DNA of 24,427 nucleotides from NCBI GenBank assembly GCA_900754605.1, contig CAAEDK010000261.1, positions 1 to 24,427 of the forward strand, written 5' to 3'. The translations under genes were made by a program, and so were the position numbers. The DNA is from an uncultured Oscillospiraceae bacterium. GTDB taxonomy: Bacteria > Bacillota_A > Clostridia > Oscillospirales > Oscillospiraceae. Shown piece after piece: positions 1-8,174 of the stretch (positions are counted from its first letter, which is position 1; each line of letters begins with the position of its first letter). Below the pieces are notes generated by a model. The model searched no databases. It saw only the letters and a program-made list of their open reading frames with translations, and was not told where the DNA came from.

Positions 1-925
1 CGAAGCAGGTCATGATATGACGGACTCCCATGGGAATCAGATCCCTGAGGGCTGACTCCAAATGTTGCAACGAGGTCACCCCTGGAATAGCCAACATCGT
101 TTGGCCTGTAAAGTGGTTGACGATGTCCGCTTTCATATATCCTTCAATCAGAAGAATCCTCTCTCGAACCGGCCCGACCATATGGCACCAGTTCTCACCC
201 ATGGCTCCGTCCAGCTCGTCCCTACTGGAAAAGGTCAGGAACTTACCGCCCTTTTTCATTTTATGATCAAGGCGAATTTGAAAACCTTGTATCTTCCCAA
301 AGTAGGTTCCCGGAATCAGAATCCCCCTACGCCACACAGCCATTGTCCATCGCCCATCCTTGTCCCGATAAAATCCAGGGACGCCAAACAGCGTATATCC
401 CTCGTCCAGCAAGGACTGGGCCAGTGCATGGAACCCCACAACAGGCGTAGACTTATAGCCCAGCCGTTCAATGGCTTCGTCGGTCAAACCGCGGCTGAGG
501 AGATTTTCACGGTGGTCCGGCGCCAGGGTGAGCCGGTTGAGCAAAGCACGATAGACCCGGTCCCGTTCCTCCAGCGGCGCAAGGCTTGCCTGGGGCTTCA
601 TCGGCGGAGGCTGCAGTTTCTTTCTGGTAGCCGCTTTCCCTGCGGGATAGCTGATGTCTCTCTGCAGTCTCGCTGTAAGGTCCTCCAAGACCTTCTCCCG
701 CGGGATGCCCATGTAGTAGGCATAGAGATCGAAGACACCACCCTGGAATTGTCCGCACTTGGGACACCGATACACATTCCGCTTGAGATTGATGTTCAGA
801 TGCTTCTCCCTTGAACCTGCACGGTCGCATAATGGGCACGGGATATTGTAGGCACTCTTTCCATTTGGAGGCTGTGGGATTGGGAGCAGCGGCAGAATAT
901 CCGTCATTTGATAGCGAAGTTCCAT
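1..925 (-). CDS. CHC2 zinc-finger DNA primase-like protein with TOPRIM-like region (C-terminus beyond window)
   Basis: The frame is open from an ATG at 925 to the left window edge (308 codons, no stop), so the C-terminus is missing. GGAGAGGAG lies just upstream of the ATG. Residues 30-57 hold a CPLC...CPKC pair (C30, C33, C54, C57) followed by GGVFDLYAYYMG, the CHC2-type zinc-binding fold that primases use to contact template DNA. Near the end, ILLIEGYMKADIVN (about 257-270) and AIPGVTS resemble the start of a TOPRIM/DUF3854-type domain, with E261 as the likely acidic residue; the later DxD would lie outside the window. By family it should make RNA primers or act in element replication. It is the last visible gene of the recombination operon, about 50 bases after the annealing-protein gene, and fits a replication role. 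Whether it is an active primase or only a TOPRIM relative cannot be judged from the visible part. Confidence 0.85.
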   Translation of the reverse strand, partial: MELRYQMTDILPLLPIPQPPNGKSAYNIPCPLCDRAGSREKHLNINLKRNVYRCPKCGQFQGGVFDLYAYYMGIPREKVLEDLTARLQRDISYPAGKAATRKKLQPPPMKPQASLAPLEERDRVYRALLNRLTLAPDHRENLLSRGLTDEAIERLGYKSTPVVGFHALAQSLLDEGYTLFGVPGFYRDKDGRWTMAVWRRGILIPGTYFGKIQGFQIRLDHKMKKGGKFLTFSSRDELDGAMGENWCHMVGPVRERILLIEGYMKADIVNHFTGQTMLAIPGVTSLQHLESALRDLIPMGVRHIMTCF

Positions 926-977
926 GGAAAGCTCCTCTCCGGGGGACGGTCTGGTGGCGACCGTCCCCCATGTTTAT

Positions 978-1712
978 TCAGGCGCTCTCCTCCATGGACT
1001 GTTCGCAAATGAGTTTTGCGGCCGCAGAGATCTCAGGATCGCCCTGAAATTTATTCGCTACCCACACGAGGGCTTTTGGATCCTCCCTCAGTACATCCCC
1101 AAGCGTCTTGCCGCTGTATTTGCTGATAGGACAGGGTGTACTCATTGCTTTCTCCAATGGATCTACCGGCGGCTGGGCGGCTGGTGTGGGCATCGGCATT
1201 GTCATATGCATATTCGCGGAGGCCCCTCCAGGCTCTGGCAAATCCTGCGGAGATTCTTCCCCGCTCCAGACGATGCCGCTCAGTTCATCCACTGCTGGCA
1301 TATCAAAGGCGTCGCCGGCCGCAGCGAACTGGAGTCCAAAGCCAGCGTACTGCAACGCCCGGCCGATTGCTGCTGTCTGTGCCCATTCCCGCGGGGAAAC
1401 CGTCGGCTTGTCCGGCAAATAACCTCGTGACGCTGTGGCCTCCGCCAAATACTGATCTGATGGATTGGTATAATTGGCATAAATCCGTGCTGTGGCTATG
1501 AAGCACTCCTTGGCTGGAGTCACCGTGACAGCGACACGGCCTTCCGGATGCTTGAGCCAGAACCACGCGAGTTGTCCCATAACCGGCAGGCGAAGGCGCT
1601 TTTCATGGGTATTGAGGTCGGCGTATTCCACTGCCAACGGCGAGGGATCAAAACCATCCACCGCATTGATCTGCTGAATGGCTGCCAGTGCTGCCTGTTT
1701 CTCGTCTTTCAT
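978..1712 (-). CDS. Erf-like single-strand annealing protein with ExoX-like C-terminal domain
   Basis: A 244-residue protein. The ATG at 1712 overlaps the TGA of the upstream gene (ATGA) and is preceded by AAGGAGGG. Residues 106-129 (SPREWAQTAAIGRALQYAGF and on) match the conserved signature of Erf-type single-strand annealing proteins, in which a T-x-A-I-G-R-A-L segment leads into a glycine turn. The preceding ARIYANY and AEATASRG also fit that fold. A Pro/Met-rich linker (about 160-185) leads to residues 195-240 (ISKYSGKTLGDVL...DPKALVWVANKF), which resembles the small C-terminal domain of exodeoxyribonuclease X-like proteins, probably a DNA- or partner-binding module. Annealing proteins pair complementary single strands during recombination and work with a 5'-3' exonuclease; a YqaJ exonuclease is encoded in the same operon. 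The family call is by motif and is not certain. Confidence 0.7.
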   Translation of the reverse strand: MKDEKQAALAAIQQINAVDGFDPSPLAVEYADLNTHEKRLRLPVMGQLAWFWLKHPEGRVAVTVTPAKECFIATARIYANYTNPSDQYLAEATASRGYLPDKPTVSPREWAQTAAIGRALQYAGFGLQFAAAGDAFDMPAVDELSGIVWSGEESPQDLPEPGGASANMHMTMPMPTPAAQPPVDPLEKAMSTPCPISKYSGKTLGDVLREDPKALVWVANKFQGDPEISAAAKLICEQSMEESA

Positions 1713-2179
1713 GATGCATTACCCTCCTTAGCCTTTTTAATCGGTACGAATGTGTTCCGAAACTGCAGCCATGCCGGCAGCAGTGTTGTAATAACCCGGT
1801 TAATTTCTTTCTTGTATGCCATGGCAGCCGTAGGCGAAAACGCTGAAAATCGCTTACGGTAGTCTTGGATCACACGTCCCAGGTTACTCTGAGCGGCTTC
1901 CCGCTCTTTCTGTGTATCCGGACCGCGGTCCGGCCCATAGCGACGTTCCAACGCAAGACTCTGCACATAGGCGTCCATCATCTGGTAATGCCCCAGCAGT
2001 TCGGGGGTATTCATCGAAACAGGCGCACTGCGCAGGTACATCTGACATGTCTCCAACACGCCGACCCGGTACACAATTTCGCCGTAATACCACAGGTCGA
2101 CTGCGTTAATGGGTGCCTGTGCCATGCGCTGCTCCAGTTCGCCTCGGAGCGCATAGTAATTTTCCAGGACTGTGGCCAT
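1709..2179 (-). CDS. Hypothetical helical protein of the recombination operon
   Basis: A 156-residue protein that I do not recognise. The ATG at 2179 has GGGAGGA upstream, and the TGA overlaps the next gene's ATG by four bases, so translation is probably coupled to the annealing protein. The sequence looks all-helical: charged amphipathic stretches, an RELEQRMAQ start, a middle segment LALERRYGPDRGPDTQKERE with coiled-coil character, and a basic C-terminal tail (FVPIKKAKEG). There are no cysteine clusters, signal peptide or membrane segments. Its position between helicase and annealing protein suggests an accessory role in recombination or replication, which is inference from context only. 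Confidence 0.8.
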   Translation of the reverse strand: MATVLENYYALRGELEQRMAQAPINAVDLWYYGEIVYRVGVLETCQMYLRSAPVSMNTPELLGHYQMMDAYVQSLALERRYGPDRGPDTQKEREAAQSNLGRVIQDYRKRFSAFSPTAAMAYKKEINRVITTLLPAWLQFRNTFVPIKKAKEGNAS

Positions 2180-2195
2180 CTGTCTGGTCCTCCCT

Positions 2196-4376
2196 CTATT
2201 CTTTTATCAATTCGTTGATCCGTTCAGCCAGTGCCGTATTTCTGCGGTCAGTATCCGTCGTATTGATTGCACGCACAACAGCCTCCCAGTCTCCCACAAC
2301 GATAACGCGGATCTTGGCGCGGGTTTCCGCCGTGTAGAACAACGCACGATTCAGCATTCTCCCGTGTATGTTCTGGACACTGATAAGCACGGAGGAATAT
2401 TCTGCGCCCTGAGATTTGTGGATGGTGGTGGCATAAGCCAGTTCCAGTTGGCGGAGAGACTCCAAATCCTCATAGGCCACAATACGGTCATCCCCAAAAT
2501 CCACTTCTACCAAAAAACCGTCTGCATCCCGGACGATGGTTCGGATATATCCGATATCACCATTACTGGCAAAATCCCGGTTTTTCATCTGCATCACTTT
2601 GTCACCCACGCGAAAGGTCCTCTGCCCGATTTCCAGTTCCGCCTTTTCCGGTGAGGGTGGGTTGGCAATATCGTGCAGGGCCGCGTTCATACTCTGAACG
2701 CCAGTTTCGGACTTTTTACGGAACGGGGTCAAAAGCGCCACATTGTCCACGCCGTGCCGAGCGATCTCATTCATGTAGAGACGCTCCAGCCATTGTGCTG
2801 ACTGTGACACATCTGCCGAGGCCCAGAACTGAAAATCGTCCCCTAAGTCCAATCGCTCATTGCCGTGCCGGATACGCTGTGCATTCTCCGCTACGATGCT
2901 GCCCTCACTCTGGCGAAACACCTTGTCCAGGATGACCGAAGGTAGCTTCCCGCAGCCCAGCAGTTCGTGGAGTACGGCACCCGGCCCGACGGAGGGAAGT
3001 TGATCTGCATCTCCCACCAGAATCAAGCGGCAGCCGGGTGGCAGTGCGGCAAATAGGTGCCATGTGGTTATCATATCCATCATGCTGACTTCGTCGACAA
3101 GGACCAGATCTGCCTTCAGGGTTTCAGGCTCTCTCAGTTCGTGGATTTCACCCGCCTGTAGGTTCAGCGCCTTATGTACCGTAGATGCTGCAAAGCCAGT
3201 GCTCTGTTCCATACGCCGCGCCGCACGCCCGGTCGGTGCACAGCAGACAACAGCGGCATTGGGAAATGCCGCGTGATAGATATTGAGAATTGCCCGCTGG
3301 ATGGAGGTCTTCCCCGTACCCGGACCTCCGGAAATGATGCAAATCGGCGATGTCAGCGAAGTCTTGATGGCGTTCCTCTGCTCCTGAGCGAAGGTGAACC
3401 CCATCTCTTTCTGCTGGGCATCAATCTCGTCATCCAGGTCGCCCATATAGGGCAATTTGTCCCGGTGCAGCATCTCGCAGACCTGTACAGCCACATCGTT
3501 CTCAGCCTGTGCTATGATAGGGCGATAGACATGGTCGCGGTAAATCGCAAGCCGATTGTCTTTGAGCATTTCAAATGCCCGCTGGGCAACAGCCTTCCAC
3601 GTCACTGCCGGTGCGCGGAGTAAATTGACCGCCCTCTGCACAAGGCGTTCCTTGTGCATGGACAGATGCCCGCTGGATTCTGCTTGTTTCAGCGTACAGA
3701 GCAAGCCGGCATCCAGCCGTTCCGGCGCATCCATCGGGATCCCGTTGGCCTGCGCCAGCCTGTCTGCTGTTTCAAAATCAATCAGATCACGCTCAAATAC
3801 CATGTATGGAAACTGAGCCAGTAATGTCTGCGCATCGAGACCCAGTTGCCTCCTCAGATGGATGGCCTGCATCGCGCTGATATCAAAGGGGGCAAGCATA
3901 TTGATCAATTTGCGGGCGCTGCGGGTTTCCATATAGGCGTCACAGAACTGGTCTCTTTTCTTTTGACTGATGCCGGATACCTCCTCGATCCGTGTAGGAT
4001 CACGGTCTAATACCTCCAGGGACTGCTCCCCGAAAGTATCGTAGATTCTTTCGGCCAATTTTTTCCCGATGCCAGGTATCATCCCCGACGAGAGGTAGGA
4101 CACAATCCCGGCCTTACTGGATTCAACCAGTTCCTCATAAGACTCCATCTCAAACTGAAGTCCGTATCTGGCATCTTTCTTCCAATGTCCAGCCATATCG
4201 ACCTTTACACTAGAAACGGTAGGCAGGTAGTGCCCCACCACCTTGATGCTGGAAAGTCTGTTTCCTTGTGCGTCCAGTACCTTTTCATGGGGCCTGAACA
4301 GTGCGATCATATAACTGCCGTCCCGCGCCTCCTCCACTGTCTTCGGGTAGAGCAGGCGGCTGAAACTGCATTTCAT
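2196..4376 (-). CDS. RecD2-like superfamily 1 DNA helicase
   Basis: A 726-residue helicase. The frame is open to an ATG at 4520, but ATG 4376 has a perfect AAGGAGGA about nine bases upstream, and the extra 48 residues of the longer form are encoded by hairpin-rich leader, so 4376 is chosen. An N-terminal beta-rich region (1-80) is followed by tandem helix-hairpin-helix DNA-binding motifs (about 94-146, GMIPGIGKKLAERI and VSGISQKKRDQF). The helicase core shows Walker A GGPGTGKTS (350-358), motif II DEVSMMD (428-434), motif III GDADQLPSVG (455-464), VFRQ (486-489), motif V TTIHKSQGAEYS (650-661) and motif VI YTAETRAK (681-688). This is the RecD2/TraA helicase layout: 5'-3' unwinding in recombination or repair without RecBC. 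It lies between the YqaJ exonuclease and the annealing protein, fitting one recombination module. Confidence 0.93.
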   Translation of the reverse strand: MKCSFSRLLYPKTVEEARDGSYMIALFRPHEKVLDAQGNRLSSIKVVGHYLPTVSSVKVDMAGHWKKDARYGLQFEMESYEELVESSKAGIVSYLSSGMIPGIGKKLAERIYDTFGEQSLEVLDRDPTRIEEVSGISQKKRDQFCDAYMETRSARKLINMLAPFDISAMQAIHLRRQLGLDAQTLLAQFPYMVFERDLIDFETADRLAQANGIPMDAPERLDAGLLCTLKQAESSGHLSMHKERLVQRAVNLLRAPAVTWKAVAQRAFEMLKDNRLAIYRDHVYRPIIAQAENDVAVQVCEMLHRDKLPYMGDLDDEIDAQQKEMGFTFAQEQRNAIKTSLTSPICIISGGPGTGKTSIQRAILNIYHAAFPNAAVVCCAPTGRAARRMEQSTGFAASTVHKALNLQAGEIHELREPETLKADLVLVDEVSMMDMITTWHLFAALPPGCRLILVGDADQLPSVGPGAVLHELLGCGKLPSVILDKVFRQSEGSIVAENAQRIRHGNERLDLGDDFQFWASADVSQSAQWLERLYMNEIARHGVDNVALLTPFRKKSETGVQSMNAALHDIANPPSPEKAELEIGQRTFRVGDKVMQMKNRDFASNGDIGYIRTIVRDADGFLVEVDFGDDRIVAYEDLESLRQLELAYATTIHKSQGAEYSSVLISVQNIHGRMLNRALFYTAETRAKIRVIVVGDWEAVVRAINTTDTDRRNTALAERINELIKE

Positions 4377-4400
4377 GAATTGATTCCTCCTTATAGCGGA

Positions 4401-4527
4401 ATCGGAGTATCTTGAAATCCTCTCACAGAATACCCCGATCCAAAAGACATATTTTGCTCCGTAAAGACGGCCTTGCCCGTTTTTTGTATAAGCGCAGGGC
4501 TGCTCTACACATAAGCACACCCTGCGC
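4401..4527 (-). promoter_or_regulatory. Structured 5' region before the helicase gene
   Basis: The 160 bases between the exonuclease stop (4537) and the helicase start (4376) are rich in inverted repeats. GCGCAGGG at 4492-4499 pairs with CCCTGCGC at 4520-4527. ATCGGAGTAT at 4401-4410 pairs with ATACCCCGAT at 4430-4439 with one wobble in the minus-strand RNA, ending about eight bases before the ribosome binding site. A small CCGT/ACGG stem-loop lies at 4460-4471. No U-tract follows either long stem and no clear promoter is visible, so this is more likely an mRNA-processing or translation-control region than a terminator. Confidence 0.45.
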
Positions 4528-4536
4528 CGCCCATCG

Positions 4537-5574
4537 TCATACAGGCTGGATGGTCACCTTGACCTTGCGGCTCTTTGATGCTTTCAGCGCCTCTTGATAG
4601 ATGTCCGGATGTTCTTTTTTGAGATAGTCCGAGCTCACGCGCTTGGTTACCTCGGTCACAAAATCCACTAACAGCTTATCCGTGGTTGTGGTAAGGATCC
4701 CATGCTCATGATTCTTCATCAGTTCTGCAACTCGCACGCTGTGTGCTTTTATAGCCTCCTCATTTTTCTTGATTGCACTTTTTAACTCCACATTTTCCGC
4801 TTGAAGACTCGCGATTTTCCGCAGACGTGATTCAAATTTTTGCGGAAATTCAATTGTGGGCAGTCCTTTTTGACTGGCACCGTAAATTCGCGCCAGGGCC
4901 TCCATAGCCAGCTTCGGCTTCACATCCTCCATAGTCGGAGGCTGATCATGACGCAAACTCCAGATCCACCGGTCCAACTTCTCAAAAATGATATCCTCTT
5001 TGCCCTGTTCCCGCTCGATGTGGGGCATGGCCAAGTCGTGCTCCGGGTTGTTGCCCCAAAGCGCCGCGAAAGCCCCGTGCTTTTCATCCAATACCGCAAG
5101 ATAGTAGCGAAGCTGAATTTCGTAGTAGATTGGGATAGCTCCGTCAGCCCAGTCTTCTGCCTTGTGATATGTCAGGGATTTGCACTCCAAAACACCGCCT
5201 TCGCCGTCATTCTTCCGCGTGTAGCGCCGGTCAATATTGGCGAGAGCGTATTTCAGATAAGCATGCTGATAGAGATAGTTGTCATCCGTGACGACATTAC
5301 CCGTCCTCCTGGCGTAAAAGTACGCTGCAATCGGCTCCAACATATGTCCCATAGCCAGTTGGTCGGGGTTCGGGGGCGGCTTCGGCTTCATGCGCCCCTT
5401 TTTGATCATCCAAAGTTCCAGGGGTGTCGTCCACGGCGACAAACCGAAGATAACGGCAACATCGCTGCCGCCAACGGTATACTCAATATCTCCCTTAGGA
5501 CCGTGCGCCCTGCATTCCAGCCATCGCGTTCTCGACATACCTGTGCAGTCGCACAGAATATTAGGTGCAGCCAT
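4537..5574 (-). CDS. YqaJ/lambda-Exo family recombination exonuclease
   Basis: A 345-residue nuclease of the PD-(D/E)XK fold. The start is placed at ATG 5574, whose A is shared with the upstream TAA (TAATG) and which sits ten bases after GGGAGGTGA; a GTG at 5580 is possible but too close to that site. The order of catalytic motifs is clear: GSDVAVIFGLSPW (about 36-48), GHMLEP with E80, LANIDRR with D115, the core VLECKS with E130 and K132, and EIQLRYYL with Q154. The C-terminal third (about 245-300) is a coiled-coil-like helix, and the tail is basic. Relatives degrade one strand of double-stranded DNA 5' to 3' to expose single strands for an annealing partner, here most likely the Erf-like protein at 978-1712. 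Confidence 0.92.
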   Translation of the reverse strand: MAAPNILCDCTGMSRTRWLECRAHGPKGDIEYTVGGSDVAVIFGLSPWTTPLELWMIKKGRMKPKPPPNPDQLAMGHMLEPIAAYFYARRTGNVVTDDNYLYQHAYLKYALANIDRRYTRKNDGEGGVLECKSLTYHKAEDWADGAIPIYYEIQLRYYLAVLDEKHGAFAALWGNNPEHDLAMPHIEREQGKEDIIFEKLDRWIWSLRHDQPPTMEDVKPKLAMEALARIYGASQKGLPTIEFPQKFESRLRKIASLQAENVELKSAIKKNEEAIKAHSVRVAELMKNHEHGILTTTTDKLLVDFVTEVTKRVSSDYLKKEHPDIYQEALKASKSRKVKVTIQPV

Positions 5575-6716
5575 TACCACTTCACCTCCCGGGCATAGTC
5601 ATAGTCACGCCATTTGAGCGTGAGTGCCCGGGCCATATTTTCCTGCAGGGCCAACAGTTTGCTCTCCGGCGTCCCCTGGGTCTTGAGGATAAAGGGGATT
5701 TCCTGCATGGCTACAAACACATCATGGGCAGTGGCGCTGTCTTCCCCAATCGCCATCTCGAACATGTCGATGGCCTCCATCGCCGCCTTTTTCGGCAGCG
5801 CTAGGCGTTTGCAGATGGCCGTCATGGCATTGACCGGGTGATCTAGGTGGATAGACAGCAGGCCGCTCAATCTGGCAACCGAGTCCCCAAACTGAGCGAA
5901 CAGCATATCAAGGCTCTCCACGAAGTCAGGGACCTTGGACTGCCGGCGGTGTTCCACGGAAATCATACCGCCAATATGGATGGGGTACTGTAACCCCACC
6001 AGCAACGCCGAAACCTTTGCCGAGGCCACCCCGGTGTCCGATGTAGAAAAGCGGATACCAGGCATCAACTTGGCGGCCATAGCGGTCTTCCCCTCTGCCG
6101 CCAACAATTTTGTGTAGGTATCCAGCAACTCTGTCTTTTGGTCAGGCAGTGTCCATGAGGCGCTTGTAATGGAATGATCTACATAACCGCCGGAAAACTG
6201 GTTGCCCGGGAACCGCTCGTCCATCTTGCTCTGTAAGCCGTCCAGTAACTGATCGATCTCCAACACGGAGTAGTCACGGGTATCTCCGGAATGAGCGGCC
6301 GAGACCTTCTCATCGCGGACGAGCAACAGGGCGCTGTCCTTATGGAGCGCCAGGCAGGAATTGATCAACTCCGCAAGTTTTTCACGCGGGAGTTTGGGTA
6401 GTGCAGAACCGCCGACTTTCGCCCGGTCCAGCAGGCTCTTATAAGCGGTATCGCGCAGCGGGAAGAATTTGTCCTTGACTTTGATGGCCAATTTCAGATT
6501 CTCTGCCGTGTCCTCGATTGCATCACGGGAGACAGAGGAATCGAAACTGGTCGTGTCGTTGAACAGGGGCGATGCCTTATCCAGCGCCGCCACCTCCAGA
6601 TTTTTGACCTCGGTGCGCTCCCAGCGGCTGTCAGTTCGGATCTTCTCGTGGTAACTGAGCATGTCCGGGAATGCGCTGAACTGGGTGTGATAGCTGTCAC
6701 AACAAGATTTCACCAT
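5574..6716 (-). CDS. DUF932-like (?) mobile-element protein, first gene of the recombination operon
   Basis: A 380-residue protein starting at ATG 6716 after AAAGGAGAAC. Its TAA shares one base with the exonuclease start, so the two are translationally coupled. The middle, with FSGGYVDHSITSASWTLPDQ, then PGIRFSTSDTGVASAK and PIHIGGMISVEHRR, followed by a helical C-terminal half with VNAMTAICKRLALPKK, resembles the DUF932/phage-plasmid-like proteins common next to recombination genes on Clostridial elements. I recognise this from general pattern only. No catalytic motif is evident. It is the first gene behind the attenuator-like leader at 6766-6941, so its expression, and that of the exonuclease, helicase and primase, should depend on readthrough there. 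A partner of the recombination proteins is the best guess. Confidence 0.75.
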   Translation of the reverse strand: MVKSCCDSYHTQFSAFPDMLSYHEKIRTDSRWERTEVKNLEVAALDKASPLFNDTTSFDSSVSRDAIEDTAENLKLAIKVKDKFFPLRDTAYKSLLDRAKVGGSALPKLPREKLAELINSCLALHKDSALLLVRDEKVSAAHSGDTRDYSVLEIDQLLDGLQSKMDERFPGNQFSGGYVDHSITSASWTLPDQKTELLDTYTKLLAAEGKTAMAAKLMPGIRFSTSDTGVASAKVSALLVGLQYPIHIGGMISVEHRRQSKVPDFVESLDMLFAQFGDSVARLSGLLSIHLDHPVNAMTAICKRLALPKKAAMEAIDMFEMAIGEDSATAHDVFVAMQEIPFILKTQGTPESKLLALQENMARALTLKWRDYDYAREVKW

Positions 6717-6765
6717 GGTTTTGTTCTCCTTTCTTTTTGTAGCCGGAACTTCCTGATATGCAAAA

Positions 6766-6791
6766 ACAGCGTTCCCTTTTGGGAACGCTGT
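6766..6791 (-). terminator. Second terminator hairpin of the recombination-operon leader
   Basis: A perfect 11-bp inverted repeat (ACAGCGTTCCC / GGGAACGCTGT) with a four-base loop. In the minus-strand RNA it is followed directly by U5 (TTTTTG), the form of an intrinsic terminator. It lies 50 bases before the 6716 start codon and downstream of the promoter at 6913-6941, so it would block the operon's own transcript unless prevented. Its 3' arm can also pair with 6859-6868, located before the first terminator (10 bp, one G-U). Confidence 0.8.
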
Positions 6792-6824
6792 CTATGCCGA
6801 TAATGAAATGGCCAAAAAACAAAA

Positions 6825-6858
6825 AAAGTGCCATCTGCATTTCTGCAAATGGCACTTT
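6825..6858 (-). terminator. First terminator hairpin of the recombination-operon leader
   Basis: In minus-strand RNA a 15-bp stem (AAAGTGCCATTTGCA with TGCAGATGGCACTTT, one G-U) closes a GAAA tetraloop and runs into a U-rich tract (seven U counting those in the stem, then GUUUUUU). It begins 54 bases after the -10 box of the promoter at 6913-6941 and precedes the first gene, so it is placed as an attenuator rather than as the end of an upstream gene. The AGTGCCA/TGGCACTTTTTT arms recur in the ssb leader at 22529-22562. Confidence 0.85.
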
Positions 6859-6912
6859 GGAACACTGTAAACTATGCACGCCTTCGGCATGGCTCTGATA
6901 CTGTATAGTTGA

Positions 6913-6941
6913 ATTATATCATTCTCAGACCTTTTCGTCAA
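6913..6941 (-). promoter_or_regulatory. SigmaA-type promoter of the recombination operon
   Basis: On the minus strand, TTGACG (6941-6936) is separated by exactly 17 bases from TATAAT (6918-6913), close to the full vegetative consensus. The -10 context TGATATAAT-CAA is shared with the ssb promoter at 22616-22644. The start site should fall near 6905. The bases between start site and first terminator contain further pairing (AACTAT with ATAGTT around a CATGCC/GGCGTG stem-loop). Confidence 0.88.
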
Positions 6942-6977
6942 CACGCTTATAACCACGCCTGCGCATACACTACCCTG

Positions 6978-7250
6978 TTAAGACTTCTTCGGCTCAGCAC
7001 TATAGGCTGAAATACCCGTGTCCGGCTTTTGCGCCTCCGCCCAACCAAGAAAATCAGAAAAACTATGGATATTGGCTTGCACCTGCTCAATGTAAGCCGC
7101 TGGAACCGACTGACTTTCCAGTGACCTGCGCAGCATATCAAGCCGTTTCCGGCAGTATGCGGCACATGCAGCCAGTTTCTCCGGGCTGCATGTAAGTTCT
7201 CCGGACTGGATTGCACGCAGTTCGTCTTTAATCGACAGTTCTCTTTTCAT
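6978..7250 (-). CDS. Small hypothetical helical protein
   Basis: A 90-residue protein with ATG 7250 preceded by TAGGAGGC at good spacing. It is not recognised. It appears all-helical, with two cysteine-containing helices (TCSPEKLAACAAYCRKRLD) and an acidic end. It is the last gene before the recombination-operon promoter; its stop lies about 40 bases upstream of that promoter's -35 box, so upstream transcription may continue into the leader and stop at the hairpins there. Function unknown. Confidence 0.7.
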   Translation of the reverse strand: MKRELSIKDELRAIQSGELTCSPEKLAACAAYCRKRLDMLRRSLESQSVPAAYIEQVQANIHSFSDFLGWAEAQKPDTGISAYSAEPKKS

Positions 7251-7319
7251 CCGAAGCCTCCTAATGATATCGGCCTTCTGTGACTTAGTTTCATTTTCTC
7301 ATCTTCATATCTGCCACAA

Positions 7320-8132
7320 TTACAAGGGTATCCTCTCGATTTTGACATCTCTTTGAGCCGCATAGTGTAGGATTTGATCCAAGAGTTCTTCATTGATACA
7401 ATAGCCGTCAATTAGATGCCCATCAGCGCCAAAAGTAAGGCACTCGTTCAGCGCAAAGTCGAAGATTTCATTTTCCACCCACTTGTTCCCGTCAGAATCA
7501 AAGGCAACAAGTTGATTATCCCTTATTTCAATACTGATATCTTCGATTTTCATGCTCATGAAGAGAGAATCCAGTGCATTTGCTTCCTCAATGAGGAGTT
7601 CTTCCTTGCTTTTTATTGTGCACCTTCTCCCTGCCGCTTCATCAATAGAGTCTGATCGCCCTGTTGTAGGCGTCTTGTGTGCTAAGTATTTCTGGATGAT
7701 CTCACGGTTCTGTTCGGTATCCAAGTAAAGCCCATCCGGCACTTGTGGCATCCCGAATATGAGTTTGACCCCGTCACGTTCAGCCAATTTTGTAGCATAA
7801 CTTTCATCTGCAAATTCTGTCCCTACCAAATCTCTAAACACACAGACATAGAGTGCGTGGGGTATGTGAAATTGCTCGTTTGTATCACAAGTGATTTCAT
7901 ATCCCTTTGTCAGTGGCCGCAGTTCCTGAATCGTGTCTTGAAATTCCGCAAATACAATCGCCATACTCTCGTCTTGCGGCACCCCAGTGTCCATATACTG
8001 TCCAATTTTTAGAATGAGATCGTTCACTAACTGTTCGCATCTTTCGAAGTCTAGCGTCCCCATTTGATAGTCGTTGATCAGTTTCCGCCTCACAGGGAAA
8101 AAGAGTTTATTTCGCAATTCAAAATACTCCAT
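7320..8132 (-). CDS. Hypothetical protein, AT-richer than neighbours
   Basis: A 270-residue protein starting at ATG 8132 after GGAGGTTT. I do not recognise it. The N-terminal half is helical with a DYQMGTLDFERCEQLVNDLI segment; the C-terminal half (about 190-270) has alternating beta and helical segments (IEDISIEIRDNQLVAFDSDG, NECLTFGADGHLIDGYCINE). It is soluble and acidic. By eye the codon use is more AT-rich than the flanking genes, which suggests separate acquisition. It sits in the run of accessory genes between 6978 and 11823. No function is proposed. Confidence 0.8.
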   Translation of the reverse strand: MEYFELRNKLFFPVRRKLINDYQMGTLDFERCEQLVNDLILKIGQYMDTGVPQDESMAIVFAEFQDTIQELRPLTKGYEITCDTNEQFHIPHALYVCVFRDLVGTEFADESYATKLAERDGVKLIFGMPQVPDGLYLDTEQNREIIQKYLAHKTPTTGRSDSIDEAAGRRCTIKSKEELLIEEANALDSLFMSMKIEDISIEIRDNQLVAFDSDGNKWVENEIFDFALNECLTFGADGHLIDGYCINEELLDQILHYAAQRDVKIERIPL

Positions 8133-8174
8133 TGATATAAAACCTCCACTCTTCGTTGTTGTATTTCTGCCGGT

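Noticed and set aside
62..814. Long plus-strand open frame of 250 codons
   Set aside because: It lies opposite the primase frame, which has a zinc finger and a ribosome binding site; the plus-strand translation shows no recognisable motif.
4840..5598. Plus-strand frame of 252 codons
   Set aside because: Antisense to the YqaJ exonuclease, which has all catalytic residues; no ribosome binding site.
6800..6888. Leader peptide reading through the first recombination-operon terminator, with a similar one in the ssb leader (shared FCFL-like residues)
   Set aside because: Neither has a ribosome binding site, and the similarity follows from the shared terminator nucleotides rather than from peptide selection.
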